Assembly: GCF_016482685.1 (NCBI RefSeq)
Contig: NZ_JACYHF010000011.1
Location: 1-64,000, forward strand
Reading direction: 5' to 3'
Origin: Streptomyces sp. DSM 110735
Lineage (GTDB): Bacteria; Actinomycetota; Actinomycetes; Streptomycetales; Streptomycetaceae
DNA length: 64,000 bases
Both the position numbers and the translations under genes were made by a program. The notes under the pieces are model-generated. The model had not been told where the DNA came from, ran no database searches, and saw nothing but the letters and a program-made list of their open reading frames with translations. This document shows positions 52,290 through 60,409 of this stretch, one piece after another (position 1 is the first letter of the stretch; every line of letters begins with the position of its first letter).

Positions 52290-53135
52290 TCAGAGCAGCG
52301 CGGCCCGCGGGCCGTCCGGCTCCTCGAGACGCCGCTGGAGCACCGCGCGGGAGATCTCCGACGCCTCCTCCTCGGTCAGCCTGCGGAAACCGTCGTCGGT
52401 GATCACGGTGATGATCGGGTAGATCCGGCGGGCGACGTCGGGTCCACCGGTCGCCGAGTCGTCGTCGGCCGCGTCGTACAGCGCCTGCACGACCAGAGTG
52501 GTGGCCTGCTCCTCGGTCAGGTCGTCCCGGAACAGCTTCTTCATCGCACCCCGCGCGAAGACCGAGCCGGAGCCCGTCGCCGCGAAGTTGTGCTCCTCGG
52601 AGCGGCCGCCGGTGACGTCGTAGGAGAAGATGCGGCCCTTCTCCCGGTCCAGGTCGTACCCCGCGAACAGCGGGACCACGGCCAGACCCTGCATGGCCAT
52701 GCCCAGGTTGGAGCGGATCATGGTCGACAGGCGGTTCGCCTTGCCCTCCAGCGACAACTGGGCGCCCTCGACCTTCTCGAAGTGCTCCAGCTCCAACTGG
52801 AAGAGCTTCACCATCTCCACGGCGAGACCGGCGGTACCGGCGATACCGACGGCCGAGTGCTCGTCCGCCGGGAACACCTTCTCGATGTCCCGCTGCGCGA
52901 TGACGTTGCCCATGGTCGCCCGGCGGTCACCGGCCAGCACGACGCCCCCCGGGAACGTCACGGCCACGATGGTCGTCCCGTGCGGAGCCTCGATCACCCC
53001 CTGCATGGGCGGCAAGGTCCGCTTACCGGGCAGCAGCTCGGGCTGGTGGTCGGACAAGAAGTCCATGAAGGAGGACGACCCAGGCGTCAGGAAGGCAGCC
53101 GGTAGACGCCCGGTGCTACGAGTGTTGGCTTCCAC
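52290..53135 (-). CDS. prcB: 20S proteasome beta subunit
   Basis: The 281-residue precursor has a propeptide (about 1-53) removed before the catalytic Thr in PHG-TTIVAVTFPGG, about residue 54. Conserved Asp/Lys partners are in LAGDRRATMG and the Ser/Asp region GSGSVFARG. It forms the inner proteolytic rings. GTG 53135 has a GGAAGGAAA site and matches the family length. The start lies 49 bases inside the upstream endonuclease-like gene, so translation is probably coupled. Confidence 0.97.
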   Translation of the reverse strand: MEANTRSTGRLPAAFLTPGSSSFMDFLSDHQPELLPGKRTLPPMQGVIEAPHGTTIVAVTFPGGVVLAGDRRATMGNVIAQRDIEKVFPADEHSAVGIAGTAGLAVEMVKLFQLELEHFEKVEGAQLSLEGKANRLSTMIRSNLGMAMQGLAVVPLFAGYDLDREKGRIFSYDVTGGRSEEHNFAATGSGSVFARGAMKKLFRDDLTEEQATTLVVQALYDAADDDSATGGPDVARRIYPIITVITDDGFRRLTEEEASEISRAVLQRRLEEPDGPRAALL

Positions 53136-53680
53136 GCGTTTCCTTCCACGTATTCGGCAGCCCGCCTTATGACATCGGGCCGATCCTTGAACTGCCCCAG
53201 CGCGGCATTGCAACTGAAGCACAGTACGCCTCGGACCCTACCCGTCTCATGGCAGTGATCCACATGCGCAGGCGGAGCGGAAAGACAGATGCAGCAGACA
53301 CCGCCTTGCGAGGCGATTAGTTCATCGCGCTCAGCCTCGGTGATTCCGTACTGGCGCTTCAGGTGCCCCTGCCGCCCCTGGACGACCCGGCATGACTTGC
53401 AGCGGGTCGACAGGCCGTCGGACGCAGTGGCGTTGCGATGCCACTCGCTGTGCGGCTTGATCTGACCACACGTCCGGCAGTACTTGTGCCCGTTCGGCAC
53501 ATCCACTCGAGGCCGAACGTTGCGACCCTTGGCCACCTGACGTGCCTGGTGGTAAGCGGCCGAGCACTCCCTGCAGTAGGCCTGCAAGCCATCCCGCATC
53601 GCCTTGTTTCGTGCGAACGCTGCTCGCGGCTTGAGCTCCGCACACCGCGGGCAGCGTTTCACACCTTCTTCAATTGCCAA
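53087..53680 (-). CDS. Endonuclease VII-like zinc protein in the proteasome cluster
   Basis: The 197-residue protein has three CxxC pairs in the N-terminal half (CPRC about 9-12, YCREC about 35-39, CRTC about 69-72 and CKSC). A C-terminal recombination endonuclease VII/HNH core follows (CCICLSAPPAHVDHCHETGRV, in parts, then GVLCFSCNAALGQFKDRP). The HVDHCH motif and CxxC pairs match the Endonuclease_7 family. A TTG at 53680 is the best start found, without a strong ribosome site. The last 49 bases overlap prcB. Activity and role in the cluster are unknown. Confidence 0.85.
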   Translation of the reverse strand: MAIEEGVKRCPRCAELKPRAAFARNKAMRDGLQAYCRECSAAYHQARQVAKGRNVRPRVDVPNGHKYCRTCGQIKPHSEWHRNATASDGLSTRCKSCRVVQGRQGHLKRQYGITEAERDELIASQGGVCCICLSAPPAHVDHCHETGRVRGVLCFSCNAALGQFKDRPDVIRRAAEYVEGNAWKPTLVAPGVYRLPS

Positions 53681-53712
53681 CCCTGACGCCCCCCGAACCT
53701 TCGATCTAAAGG

Positions 53713-53931
53713 CTACTCGCCGCCTTTTTGAACGAAGCTCCGAACGAAATCCTCGGCATTAGCCTCGAGGACGTCATCAATCTCGTCGAGGACGTCGTCC
53801 ACGTCGTCGCTCAGCTTTTCCTGGCGCTCCTTGAGGTCCTCGGAGCCCTGTGCGTCCTGTGTCTGCTCCTCGACCTCTTCGGTGGAGCGTGTGGCCTTCT
53901 GCTGGCCGCCGCCGGTGTCCTTGGTTGCCAT
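53713..53931 (-). CDS. pup: Prokaryotic ubiquitin-like protein Pup
   Basis: The 72-residue, acidic, disordered protein has the helical Arc-binding segment (about 40-62, DLKERQEKLSDDVDDVLDEI) and ends in QKGGE. The gene encodes Glu at the C terminus, so the Gln-to-Glu deamidation step done by Dop in mycobacteria should not be needed here. ATG 53931 (MATKDTGGG) is the conserved start; an ATG three codons earlier is unlikely. It is followed 32 bp later by the endonuclease-like gene. Confidence 0.96.
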   Translation of the reverse strand: MATKDTGGGQQKATRSTEEVEEQTQDAQGSEDLKERQEKLSDDVDDVLDEIDDVLEANAEDFVRSFVQKGGE

Positions 53932-54083
53932 AACCCTCACCCCGCTCAGTTCGCCGTTCGGTGATGATCAGACCCTACAAGCCGGGTCCGACATCGGCCC
54001 CGTAGTTCAGGGAACGTACGGGGGCCATCTCGATGATTCCCTGACGCCGGGTTTTCCACCCTGCGAAGAGAACCCAATCAATG

Positions 54084-54096
54084 CCCCTAGCAGGGG
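54084..54096 (-). terminator. Short hairpin at the dop stop
   Basis: CCCCT-AGC-AGGGG forms a 5-bp stem immediately past the dop stop codon. It is weak, and dop-pup readthrough is likely. The 167-bp dop-pup gap may also hold a pup promoter. Confidence 0.3.
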
Positions 54097-54098
54097 TT

Positions 54099-55610
54099 TC
54101 AATTGCCGGAGAGCACCCTGACCAGCTCGTCCGCCGTGCGGCAGCGGTCCAGCAGCTCCTTGACGTGATTTCGCGTTCCGCGAAGCGGTTCCAGGGTCGG
54201 CACCCGCTGGAGCGAGTCGCGTCCCGGCAGGTCGAAGATGACCGAGTCCCAGGACGCCGCGGCGACGTCGTCCGCGTACTGCTCAAGGCAGCGCCCGCGG
54301 AAGTACGCCCGGGTGTCCTCCGGCGGCGCCGTGCGCGCCCGCTCGACCTCGTCGTCGGTCAGGAGCCGCTTGATGCGTCCCCGGGCCGCCAGCCGGTTGT
54401 ACAGCCCCTTCTCGGGGCGTACGTCGGCGTACTGGAGGTCGACCAGGTGGAGGCGGGCGGCGTCCCAGTCGAGGTTGTCGCGGCGGCGGTAGCCCTCCAT
54501 CAGCTCCCGCTTGGCGACCCAGTCCAGCTCGCCCGCCAGGCTCATCGGGTCGTTCTCGAGCCGGGTGAGGGTGTCCTCCCACCGGGCGAGGACGTCCTTG
54601 GTCTGCTCGTCGGCGTCGGCGCCGTACCGCTCCTCGACGTACTTGCGCGACAGCTCGAAGTACTCCATCTGCAACTGGACCGCGGTGAGCGTGCGGCCGC
54701 TGCGCAGGGTGACGAGGTGCTTGAGCGAGGGGTCGTGCGAGACCTGGTGGAGCGTGCGTACGGGCTGGTCGACGGCGAGGTCCACCGCGATGAAGCCGTC
54801 CTCGATCATGGAGAGGACCAGCGCCGTGGTGCCGAGCTTGAGATAGGTCGAGATCTCGGAGAGGTTGGCGTCGCCGATGATCACGTGCAGTCGGCGGTAC
54901 TTCTCCGCGTCCGCGTGGGGTTCGTCGCGGGTGTTGATGATGGGCCGCTTGAGAGTGGTCTCCAGTCCGACCTCGACCTCGAAGTAGTCGGCGCGCTGGC
55001 TGAGCTGGAAGCCGTGTTCGTGGCCGTCCTGTCCGATGCCGACGCGTCCGGCGCCCGCGAAGACCTGGCGGGAGACGAAGAAGGGCGTCAGGTGGCGCAC
55101 GATGTCCGAGAAGGCGGTCTCCCGCTTCATCAGGTAGTTCTCGTGCGTGCCGTAGGAGGCGCCCTTGTTGTCGGTGTTGTTCTTGTAGAGGTGGATGGGC
55201 TGGGCGCCGGGCAGCGCGGCGGCCCGCTCGGCGGCCTCGGCCATGATGCGTTCGCCCGCCTTGTCCCACAGGACGGCGTCGCGCGGGTTGGTGACCTCGG
55301 GGGCGCTGTACTCGGGGTGGGCGTGGTCGACGTAGAGGCGGGCGCCGTTGGTGAGGATGACGTTGGCGAGGCCGATGTCCTCGTCGGTGAGCTGGCTGGA
55401 GTCGGCGGCCTCCCGTGCGAGGTCGAAGCCGCGCGCGTCGCGCAGCGGGTTCTCCTCCTCGAAGTCCCAGCGGGCCCGGCGGGCCCGGTGCATCGCCGCC
55501 GCGTAGGCGTTGACGATCTGGGACGAGGTGAGCATGGCATTGGCGTTGGGGTGGCCGGGGACGGAGATGCCGTACTCCGTCTCGATGCCCATTACTCGCC
55601 GTACGGTCAT
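54099..55610 (-). CDS. dop: Depupylase/Pup deamidase Dop
   Basis: The 503-residue homologue of PafA starts MTVRRVMGIETEYGISV and has NGARLYVDHAHPEYSAPEV (about 87-105) with the catalytic Asp region. KNNTDNKGASYGTHENYLM, GDANLSEIS and a C-terminal PafA-like domain follow. It hydrolyses the Pup-lysine isopeptide bond. Since Pup here already ends in Glu, depupylation is likely the main task. ATG 55610 has AAGGAGG five bases upstream. Confidence 0.96.
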   Translation of the reverse strand: MTVRRVMGIETEYGISVPGHPNANAMLTSSQIVNAYAAAMHRARRARWDFEEENPLRDARGFDLAREAADSSQLTDEDIGLANVILTNGARLYVDHAHPEYSAPEVTNPRDAVLWDKAGERIMAEAAERAAALPGAQPIHLYKNNTDNKGASYGTHENYLMKRETAFSDIVRHLTPFFVSRQVFAGAGRVGIGQDGHEHGFQLSQRADYFEVEVGLETTLKRPIINTRDEPHADAEKYRRLHVIIGDANLSEISTYLKLGTTALVLSMIEDGFIAVDLAVDQPVRTLHQVSHDPSLKHLVTLRSGRTLTAVQLQMEYFELSRKYVEERYGADADEQTKDVLARWEDTLTRLENDPMSLAGELDWVAKRELMEGYRRRDNLDWDAARLHLVDLQYADVRPEKGLYNRLAARGRIKRLLTDDEVERARTAPPEDTRAYFRGRCLEQYADDVAAASWDSVIFDLPGRDSLQRVPTLEPLRGTRNHVKELLDRCRTADELVRVLSGN

Positions 55611-55800
55611 GCGGCCCTCCTTGCCCGGCGGCGCCCTCGGTGGTGGGCGCCGCTCGCGTACCGCTGGCGCTCCGGTGCGTGTGCGGTGCCCGTCCCCGCA
55701 CTGCGCGACTCGGCGGTAGGAAAGAGCCTAGAACGCCTTTGCGCTGGTGTGGAGATCATTTGCGTCATTGCCTGCTGCGGTGGCGGTCCGGAAAGCAGGC

Positions 55801-55834
55801 GGCTGCGGGTGCCCGACGTGGGGCACCCGCAGCC
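55801..55834 (-). terminator. Strong hairpin after arc
   Basis: A perfect 14-bp stem (GGCTGCGGGTGCCC with GGGCACCCGCAGCC, 6-base loop) lies 12 bp past the arc stop. On the plus strand it is followed by CCTTTTTA, so it could stop transcription in either direction. Confidence 0.88.
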
Positions 55835-55845
55835 GGCCGGCCTTT

Positions 55846-57612
55846 TTACAGGTACTGACCGGTGTTCGCCACCGTGTCGATGGAGCGTCCGGTGTCCGCG
55901 CCCTGCTTTCCGGTGATGAGGGTGCGGATGTAGACGATCCGCTCGCCCTTCTTTCCGGAGATGCGGGCCCAGTCGTCCGGGTTGGTGGTGTTGGGCAGGT
56001 CCTCGTTCTCCTTGAACTCGTCCACGCATGCCTGGAGGAGGTGGGAGACGCGGAGGCCCTTCTGGGTCTTTTCGAGGAAGTCCTTGATCGCCATCTTCTT
56101 GGCGCGGCCCACGATGTTCTCGATCATGGCGCCGGAATTGAAGTCCTTGAAGTACAGGACTTCCTTGTCGCCATTGGCGTAGGTGACTTCCAGGAAGCGG
56201 TTTTCCTCGGATTCGGCGTACATCTGCTCGACCGCTGTCTGGATCATGCTCTGGACGGTGGTCGTCCTGTCGCCGCCGTGCTCGCCGAGGTCGTCGGCGT
56301 GCAGGGGGAGGCGCTCGGTGAGGTACTTGCCGAAGATGTCCTTGGCGGCTTCGGCGTCCGGGCGCTCGATCTTGATCTTCACGTCGAGGCGGCCGGGGCG
56401 CAGGATGGCGGGGTCGATCATGTCCTCGCGGTTGGAGGCGCCGATCACGACCACGTTCTGCAGTCCCTCCACACCGTCGATCTCGGCGAGGAGCTGGGGG
56501 ACGATGGTGTTCTCCACGTCCGAGCTGACGCCGGAGCCGCGGGTGCGGAAGAGGGATTCCATCTCGTCGAAGAAGACGATGACGGGGGTACCCTCGCTGG
56601 CCTTCTCGCGGGCTCGCTGGAAGACGAGCCGGATCTGGCGTTCGGTCTCGCCCACGTACTTGTTGAGGAGTTCGGGGCCCTTGATGTTGAGGAAGAAGCT
56701 CTTGCCGGCGGCTTGTCCGGTGACCTCGGCGACCTTCTTGGCCAGCGAGTTGGCGACGGCCTTGGCGATGAGCGTCTTGCCGCATCCGGGGGGGCCGTAG
56801 AGGAGGACTCCCTTGGGCGGGCGGAGTTCGTGCTCCTTGAACAGGTCGGGGTAGAGGTACGGCAGCTCGACCGCGTCGCGGATGGCCTCGATCTGGCCGC
56901 CGAGTCCGCCGATCTGCTCGTAGCCGATGTCGGGGACCTCTTCGAGGACGAGTTCCTCGACCTCGCTCTTGGGCACGACTTCGTAGACGTATCCGGAGCG
57001 GGGTTCGAGCAGGAGGGCGTCGCCGGGGCGGATGGTGATGCCCCGCAGGGGTTCGGCGAGCCGGACCACCCGTTCCTCGTCGGTGTGGCCCAGCACCAGG
57101 GCGCGTTCGCCGTCCTCGAGGATCTCCTTGAGGGTGACGATGTCGCCGACGCTCTCGAACTCCATGGCCTCGACCACGTTGAGAGCTTCGTTGAGCATCA
57201 GCTCCTGGCCGCGCCTGAGTTCGTCGAGTTCGACGCTGGGGCTCACGTTCACGCGGAGTTTGCGGCCGCCGGTGAAGATGTCGGCGGTGCCGTCCTCGTT
57301 GGCCTGGAGGAAGACTCCGAAGCCTGCGGGGGGCTGGGCGAGCCGGTCGACCTCTTCCTTGAGGGCCACGATCTGGTCGCGTGCCTCACGGAGTGTGTTG
57401 GCCAGGCGTTCGTTCTGCGCGGAGACGCCGGCCAGGTTGGTCTGCAGCTCGACGATCCGCTCCTCGAGAATCCTCGTGTGCCGCGGAGAGTCGGCGAGCT
57501 TGCGTCGCAGGACGGCGATCTCCTGCTCAAGGTAGGCGATCTGCCCGGCCGGGTCGTCGGACCCTCGTCCCGGGCGGATGCCGCGGTTCATGTCGTCGTC
57601 GTGGGCTGCCAC
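55846..57612 (-). CDS. arc: Proteasome-associated AAA+ ATPase (ARC/Mpa)
   Basis: The 588-residue protein has an N-terminal coiled coil (about 25-92) that captures Pup and two OB domains (about 95-235). One AAA domain follows with Walker A GPPGCGKT, Walker B VIVFFDEMES and sensor region NREDMIDPA. The C-terminal TGQYL tail opens the alpha ring of the proteasome. GTG 57612 has GGAGGTGAGG upstream. It has its own terminator before dop, so is probably a separate transcript. Confidence 0.97.
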   Translation of the reverse strand: MAAHDDDMNRGIRPGRGSDDPAGQIAYLEQEIAVLRRKLADSPRHTRILEERIVELQTNLAGVSAQNERLANTLREARDQIVALKEEVDRLAQPPAGFGVFLQANEDGTADIFTGGRKLRVNVSPSVELDELRRGQELMLNEALNVVEAMEFESVGDIVTLKEILEDGERALVLGHTDEERVVRLAEPLRGITIRPGDALLLEPRSGYVYEVVPKSEVEELVLEEVPDIGYEQIGGLGGQIEAIRDAVELPYLYPDLFKEHELRPPKGVLLYGPPGCGKTLIAKAVANSLAKKVAEVTGQAAGKSFFLNIKGPELLNKYVGETERQIRLVFQRAREKASEGTPVIVFFDEMESLFRTRGSGVSSDVENTIVPQLLAEIDGVEGLQNVVVIGASNREDMIDPAILRPGRLDVKIKIERPDAEAAKDIFGKYLTERLPLHADDLGEHGGDRTTTVQSMIQTAVEQMYAESEENRFLEVTYANGDKEVLYFKDFNSGAMIENIVGRAKKMAIKDFLEKTQKGLRVSHLLQACVDEFKENEDLPNTTNPDDWARISGKKGERIVYIRTLITGKQGADTGRSIDTVANTGQYL

Positions 57613-58150
57613 GGTCCTCACCTCCTCCAAGGGGAGCTGGACGCTTCCAGACCCTACCTGGGTGGGTGTCGATTGAAACCCCTAGATCACAAAGACTGTC
57701 AAGGTGTGTCGTCGGTCACCCGGTGCGCTCCCTCTCGCACGGAGGGGATACCCACTCAACGTGATTCGGAAGCCGCTTGTTCCGTGCCGGGTGTGGTCAA
57801 GACCCTTCAGGAGTGGCTGGAGTTGTCCGGTGCGGGTCGTCCGGCCGGTTCCTGGGCAGGAGTACGAGAGTTCGTACGATGATCACACAGAGCGATGACG
57901 GGGGTGGCCGGGGTGATGCGAGGGGGCTTCGGGGGGTGCTCGGGGGCGGCTTGATTTCGCCGGTGCCCGGTGGCGTACGACCGCGCGCGCCGTACCTGCC
58001 GTGCGCGGGGAGAAACCCCCGCACCCCGGCGCACAGGAGGGAAAAGCGGGCGGGAGGTAGGGTCGGGGTGTTCATGAGCGTCCGGCACCGACCGGGCCGG
58101 GGCGCGCCCCCGGACCGTCGTCCGGCGAACCGACGGCAGGAGAGGTGACC
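57613..58150. other. 538-bp gap with divergent promoters, no supported gene
   Basis: The DNA lies between the divergent starts of arc and ferredoxin. On the minus strand TTGACA at 57702-57697 with CTAGGGG nearby is a candidate arc promoter (see findings). Small open frames exist (one at about 57780-57882 on the plus strand) but have no ribosome site. The ferredoxin promoter should lie in 57950-58130. Confidence 0.6.
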
Positions 58151-58447
58151 GTGCAGCAGGAGGCCCCGGGCGGCGAGGCGCTGGAGGTCTGGATCGACCA
58201 GGACCTGTGTACCGGCGACGGCATCTGCGCCCAGTACGCGCCGGAGGTGTTCGAGCTGGACATCGACGGGCTGGCCTATGTGAAGAGCGCCGACGACGAG
58301 CTGCTCCAGGAGGTGGGGGCCACCACGGGTGTGCCGCTGCCGCTGCTGACGGACGTGGTGGACTCGGCGAAGGAGTGTCCGGGCGCGTGCATCCATGTGC
58401 GCCGCGTTTCGGACAAGGTCGAGGTGTACGGCCCCGAGGCGGAGTGA
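58151..58447 (+). CDS. 3Fe-4S ferredoxin
   Basis: The 98-residue ferredoxin has CTGDGIC (Cys20, Cys26) and CPGAC (Cys76, Cys80). The gap of five between the first two Cys matches the single 3Fe-4S cluster type (SoyB/FdxA-like) that donates electrons to P450s. The extra Cys80 might permit a different cluster. GTG 58151 follows AGGAG by eight bases; an in-frame GTG at 58145 overlaps the ribosome site. It stands alone. Confidence 0.88.
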   Translation: MQQEAPGGEALEVWIDQDLCTGDGICAQYAPEVFELDIDGLAYVKSADDELLQEVGATTGVPLPLLTDVVDSAKECPGACIHVRRVSDKVEVYGPEAE

Positions 58448-58549
58448 GCGGGGGCCGGGCGGACCCGGTGTGATGGGCGCGCGTGCGTACCGGTGGGGAC
58501 CGGCGGCACGCGCGCGCGTGTATGCGCGTACGGGTGGGACGGGCGGCGG

Positions 58550-59134
58550 TCAGACGCTGTGGGACGCCGTCGGCGTCGAGCGTATGAACGCGTTGCCCTT
58601 CCACTGCCACTGGGCGGGCTTCTTCACGTCGGGACAGCACCTGGGCACGTCGTTGGTGGAGTAGCCGAGCAGGGTGGCGCTCACGGTACGCGCGCGTACG
58701 GCGAGGTCGGTGACGGTGATGCGGTCCTTGGGGTCGACCAGGGTGGCGACGACGCGGGAGCCGGTGCCGTCGGCGTTCCGGGTCAGGACGTAGACACCGT
58801 CGGGCGGGGTGCCCATGGGGGCGTCGCAGTGGACGACCGCGACGGTCTCCGGGTTGCCGTCCCCGTCGAGGTCCCCGGTGGTCTTCTTGGCGACCACGGG
58901 CTTGACCGGGCCGCACTGGAGCGGGAAGGCGACGCCCTCGGTGGGAGGGGGCGCGGCGGTGGTGCGGGCGGGGGCGGGCGCGGGTGTCGCCGGGGTCGCC
59001 TGGGCGGCGGTGGCCGGACCGGGCTGCACAAGGGAGCACAGCGCGATCACCCCGGCGACCGCGGTGGCGGTGCCGACCCAGTGGATGGGCCTGGGGTGGG
59101 CGTGGGCGAGCTCCGGGACGGCGGATTGCTGCAC
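58550..59134 (-). CDS. Exported hypothetical protein with Asp-rich loop
   Basis: The 194-residue protein has an N-terminal signal anchor (about 19-38, WVGTATAVAGVIALCSLV), a Pro/Ala/Thr linker (45-72) and an exported domain. That domain contains DLDGDGNPETVAVVHC, an FG-GAP/calcium-loop-like segment, and Cys pairs. The GTG at 59134 is chosen since CAGGAG lies nine bases before it; an upstream ATG would bury that site. The function is unknown. Confidence 0.7.
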   Translation of the reverse strand: MQQSAVPELAHAHPRPIHWVGTATAVAGVIALCSLVQPGPATAAQATPATPAPAPARTTAAPPPTEGVAFPLQCGPVKPVVAKKTTGDLDGDGNPETVAVVHCDAPMGTPPDGVYVLTRNADGTGSRVVATLVDPKDRITVTDLAVRARTVSATLLGYSTNDVPRCCPDVKKPAQWQWKGNAFIRSTPTASHSV

Positions 59135-59286
59135 TAGGAGTGTCTCCTGTGAGGGCTGTGCCGAGGGGGTGGCCAGCATGGTGCCACAGGTCACTGTGCG
59201 GGGGGAACGGCGGGGTGGGGGCCGGTTTCCAGTGGTGGCGGGCGGGGTGTGCGCGGGGGCGCGGTTTCTGGTGCGGGGTCAAGCGG

Positions 59287-59340
59287 AAGGCGCCGTGGCC
59301 GAGTTCCGGAGGGGGTCCGGAAACTCGGCCACGGCGCCTT
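59287..59340 (-). terminator. Long hairpin after trmI
   Basis: A stem of about 22 bp with one interruption (AAGGCGCCGTGGCCGAGTT... pairing with its complement ending ...GGCGCCTT, 7-base loop) lies 25 bp past the trmI stop. Confidence 0.88.
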
Positions 59341-59364
59341 CGCGTTGGAGGGGACGGGGTCCGG

Positions 59365-60267
59365 TCAGCGGCCGGAGCCGCCGTCGGCGTTGGGTCCCGC
59401 GTAGTCCTCGCCGTAGGCGCCCTTGGCGGGGCGGCGGCGGCGCATAGGGGGCTCGACGCCGTCGGCGAGGCGGCGGGCGGTGAGCAGGAAGCCGGTGTGG
59501 CCGATCATGCGGTGGTCCGGGCGGACGGCCAGGCCCTCGATGTGCCAGTTGCGGATCATCGTCTCCCAGGCGGTCGGCTCGTTGAAGGAGCCGATCTCCC
59601 GGATGGACTCGACGGTCCGGGCGAGCTGCGTGGTGGTGGCCACGTAGCAGCAGAGGATGCCGCCGGGGACGAGTGCCTTGGAGACGGCTTCCAGGCATTC
59701 CCAGGGGGCGAGCATGTCGAGGATGACGCGGTCGACGTCGGTGTCGGACAGGTTGTCCTGGAGGTCGCCGACGGTGAGCTGCCAGGCGGGGTGCTCGCCG
59801 CCGAAGTAGCGCTCCACGTTCTGCTTGGCGATCTCGGCGAAGTCCTCGCGGCGCTCGTAGGAGTGCAGCATGCCCTGGTCGCCGATGGCGCGCAGCAGGA
59901 AGCTGCTGAGCGAGCCGGAGCCGACGCCGGCCTCGACGACGCGGGCGCCGGGGAAGATGTCGGCGAAGGCGAGGATCTGCCCCGCGTCCTTCGGGTAGAC
60001 GACGGCTGCCCCTCGGGGCATGGAGAGGACGTAGTCGGGGAGCAGGGGGCGCAGCGCGAGGTAGGCGACGTTGCCGGTGGTACGGACAACGCTGCCCTCG
60101 GGGGCGCCGATCAGTTCGTCGTGCGGGAAGGAGCCCTTGTGGGTGTGGAAGTTCTTCCCGGCTTCGAGCGTGAACGTGTAGTGGCGACCCTTGGGGTCGG
60201 TCAGCTGAACCTGGTCCCCGACCTTGAAGGGCCCGCGCCTGCGGGCGGCACCGGTCGGTTCGGACAT
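59365..60267 (-). CDS. trmI: tRNA (adenine-58-N1)-methyltransferase
   Basis: The 300-residue protein has an N-terminal beta-barrel (about 10-70) and a Rossmann methyltransferase domain with VVEAGVGSGSLSSFLL (about 108-123), DLQDNLSD and CYVATTTQLART. It makes m1A58 in the T-loop of tRNA as a tetramer. In mycobacteria the orthologue also sits next to the proteasome ATPase, supporting the call. ATG 60267 begins MSEPTGAARRRGPF. The C-terminal tail is Arg/Gly-rich. Confidence 0.95.
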   Translation of the reverse strand: MSEPTGAARRRGPFKVGDQVQLTDPKGRHYTFTLEAGKNFHTHKGSFPHDELIGAPEGSVVRTTGNVAYLALRPLLPDYVLSMPRGAAVVYPKDAGQILAFADIFPGARVVEAGVGSGSLSSFLLRAIGDQGMLHSYERREDFAEIAKQNVERYFGGEHPAWQLTVGDLQDNLSDTDVDRVILDMLAPWECLEAVSKALVPGGILCCYVATTTQLARTVESIREIGSFNEPTAWETMIRNWHIEGLAVRPDHRMIGHTGFLLTARRLADGVEPPMRRRRPAKGAYGEDYAGPNADGGSGR

Positions 60268-60351
60268 AAGACCAGCCTACCGGTTCCCTGCCGGGGGTTT
60301 GACCGGCGACGGGGGCGGCGAGCGGCGGTCGGCGGGTGCGGGTCCGCGTGT

Positions 60352-60382
60352 GGTCGCTCGCGCAGTTCCCCGCGCCCCCAGG
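60352..60382 (-). repeat. Dispersed Streptomyces repeat, copy 2 (inverted)
   Basis: On the minus strand it reads GGGGGCGCGGGGAACTGCGC, nearly the same 20-base core as at 38517-38545. It lies 30 bp past the stop of the M50 protease gene. Confidence 0.7.
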
Positions 60383-60409
60383 AATGGCCCGCCCGCCCCC
60401 GCGCTGGTG

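Noticed and set aside
54092..57683. Shared 12-mer AGGGGTTTCAAT at the dop stop and upstream of arc
   Set aside because: Copies are in opposite orientation relative to their genes, and 12-base matches are expected by chance many times in a 64-kb window.
57780..57882. Possible small plus-strand protein ending WAGVREFVR upstream of ferredoxin
   Set aside because: No ribosome site or conserved feature was seen, and it lies in the arc promoter region.
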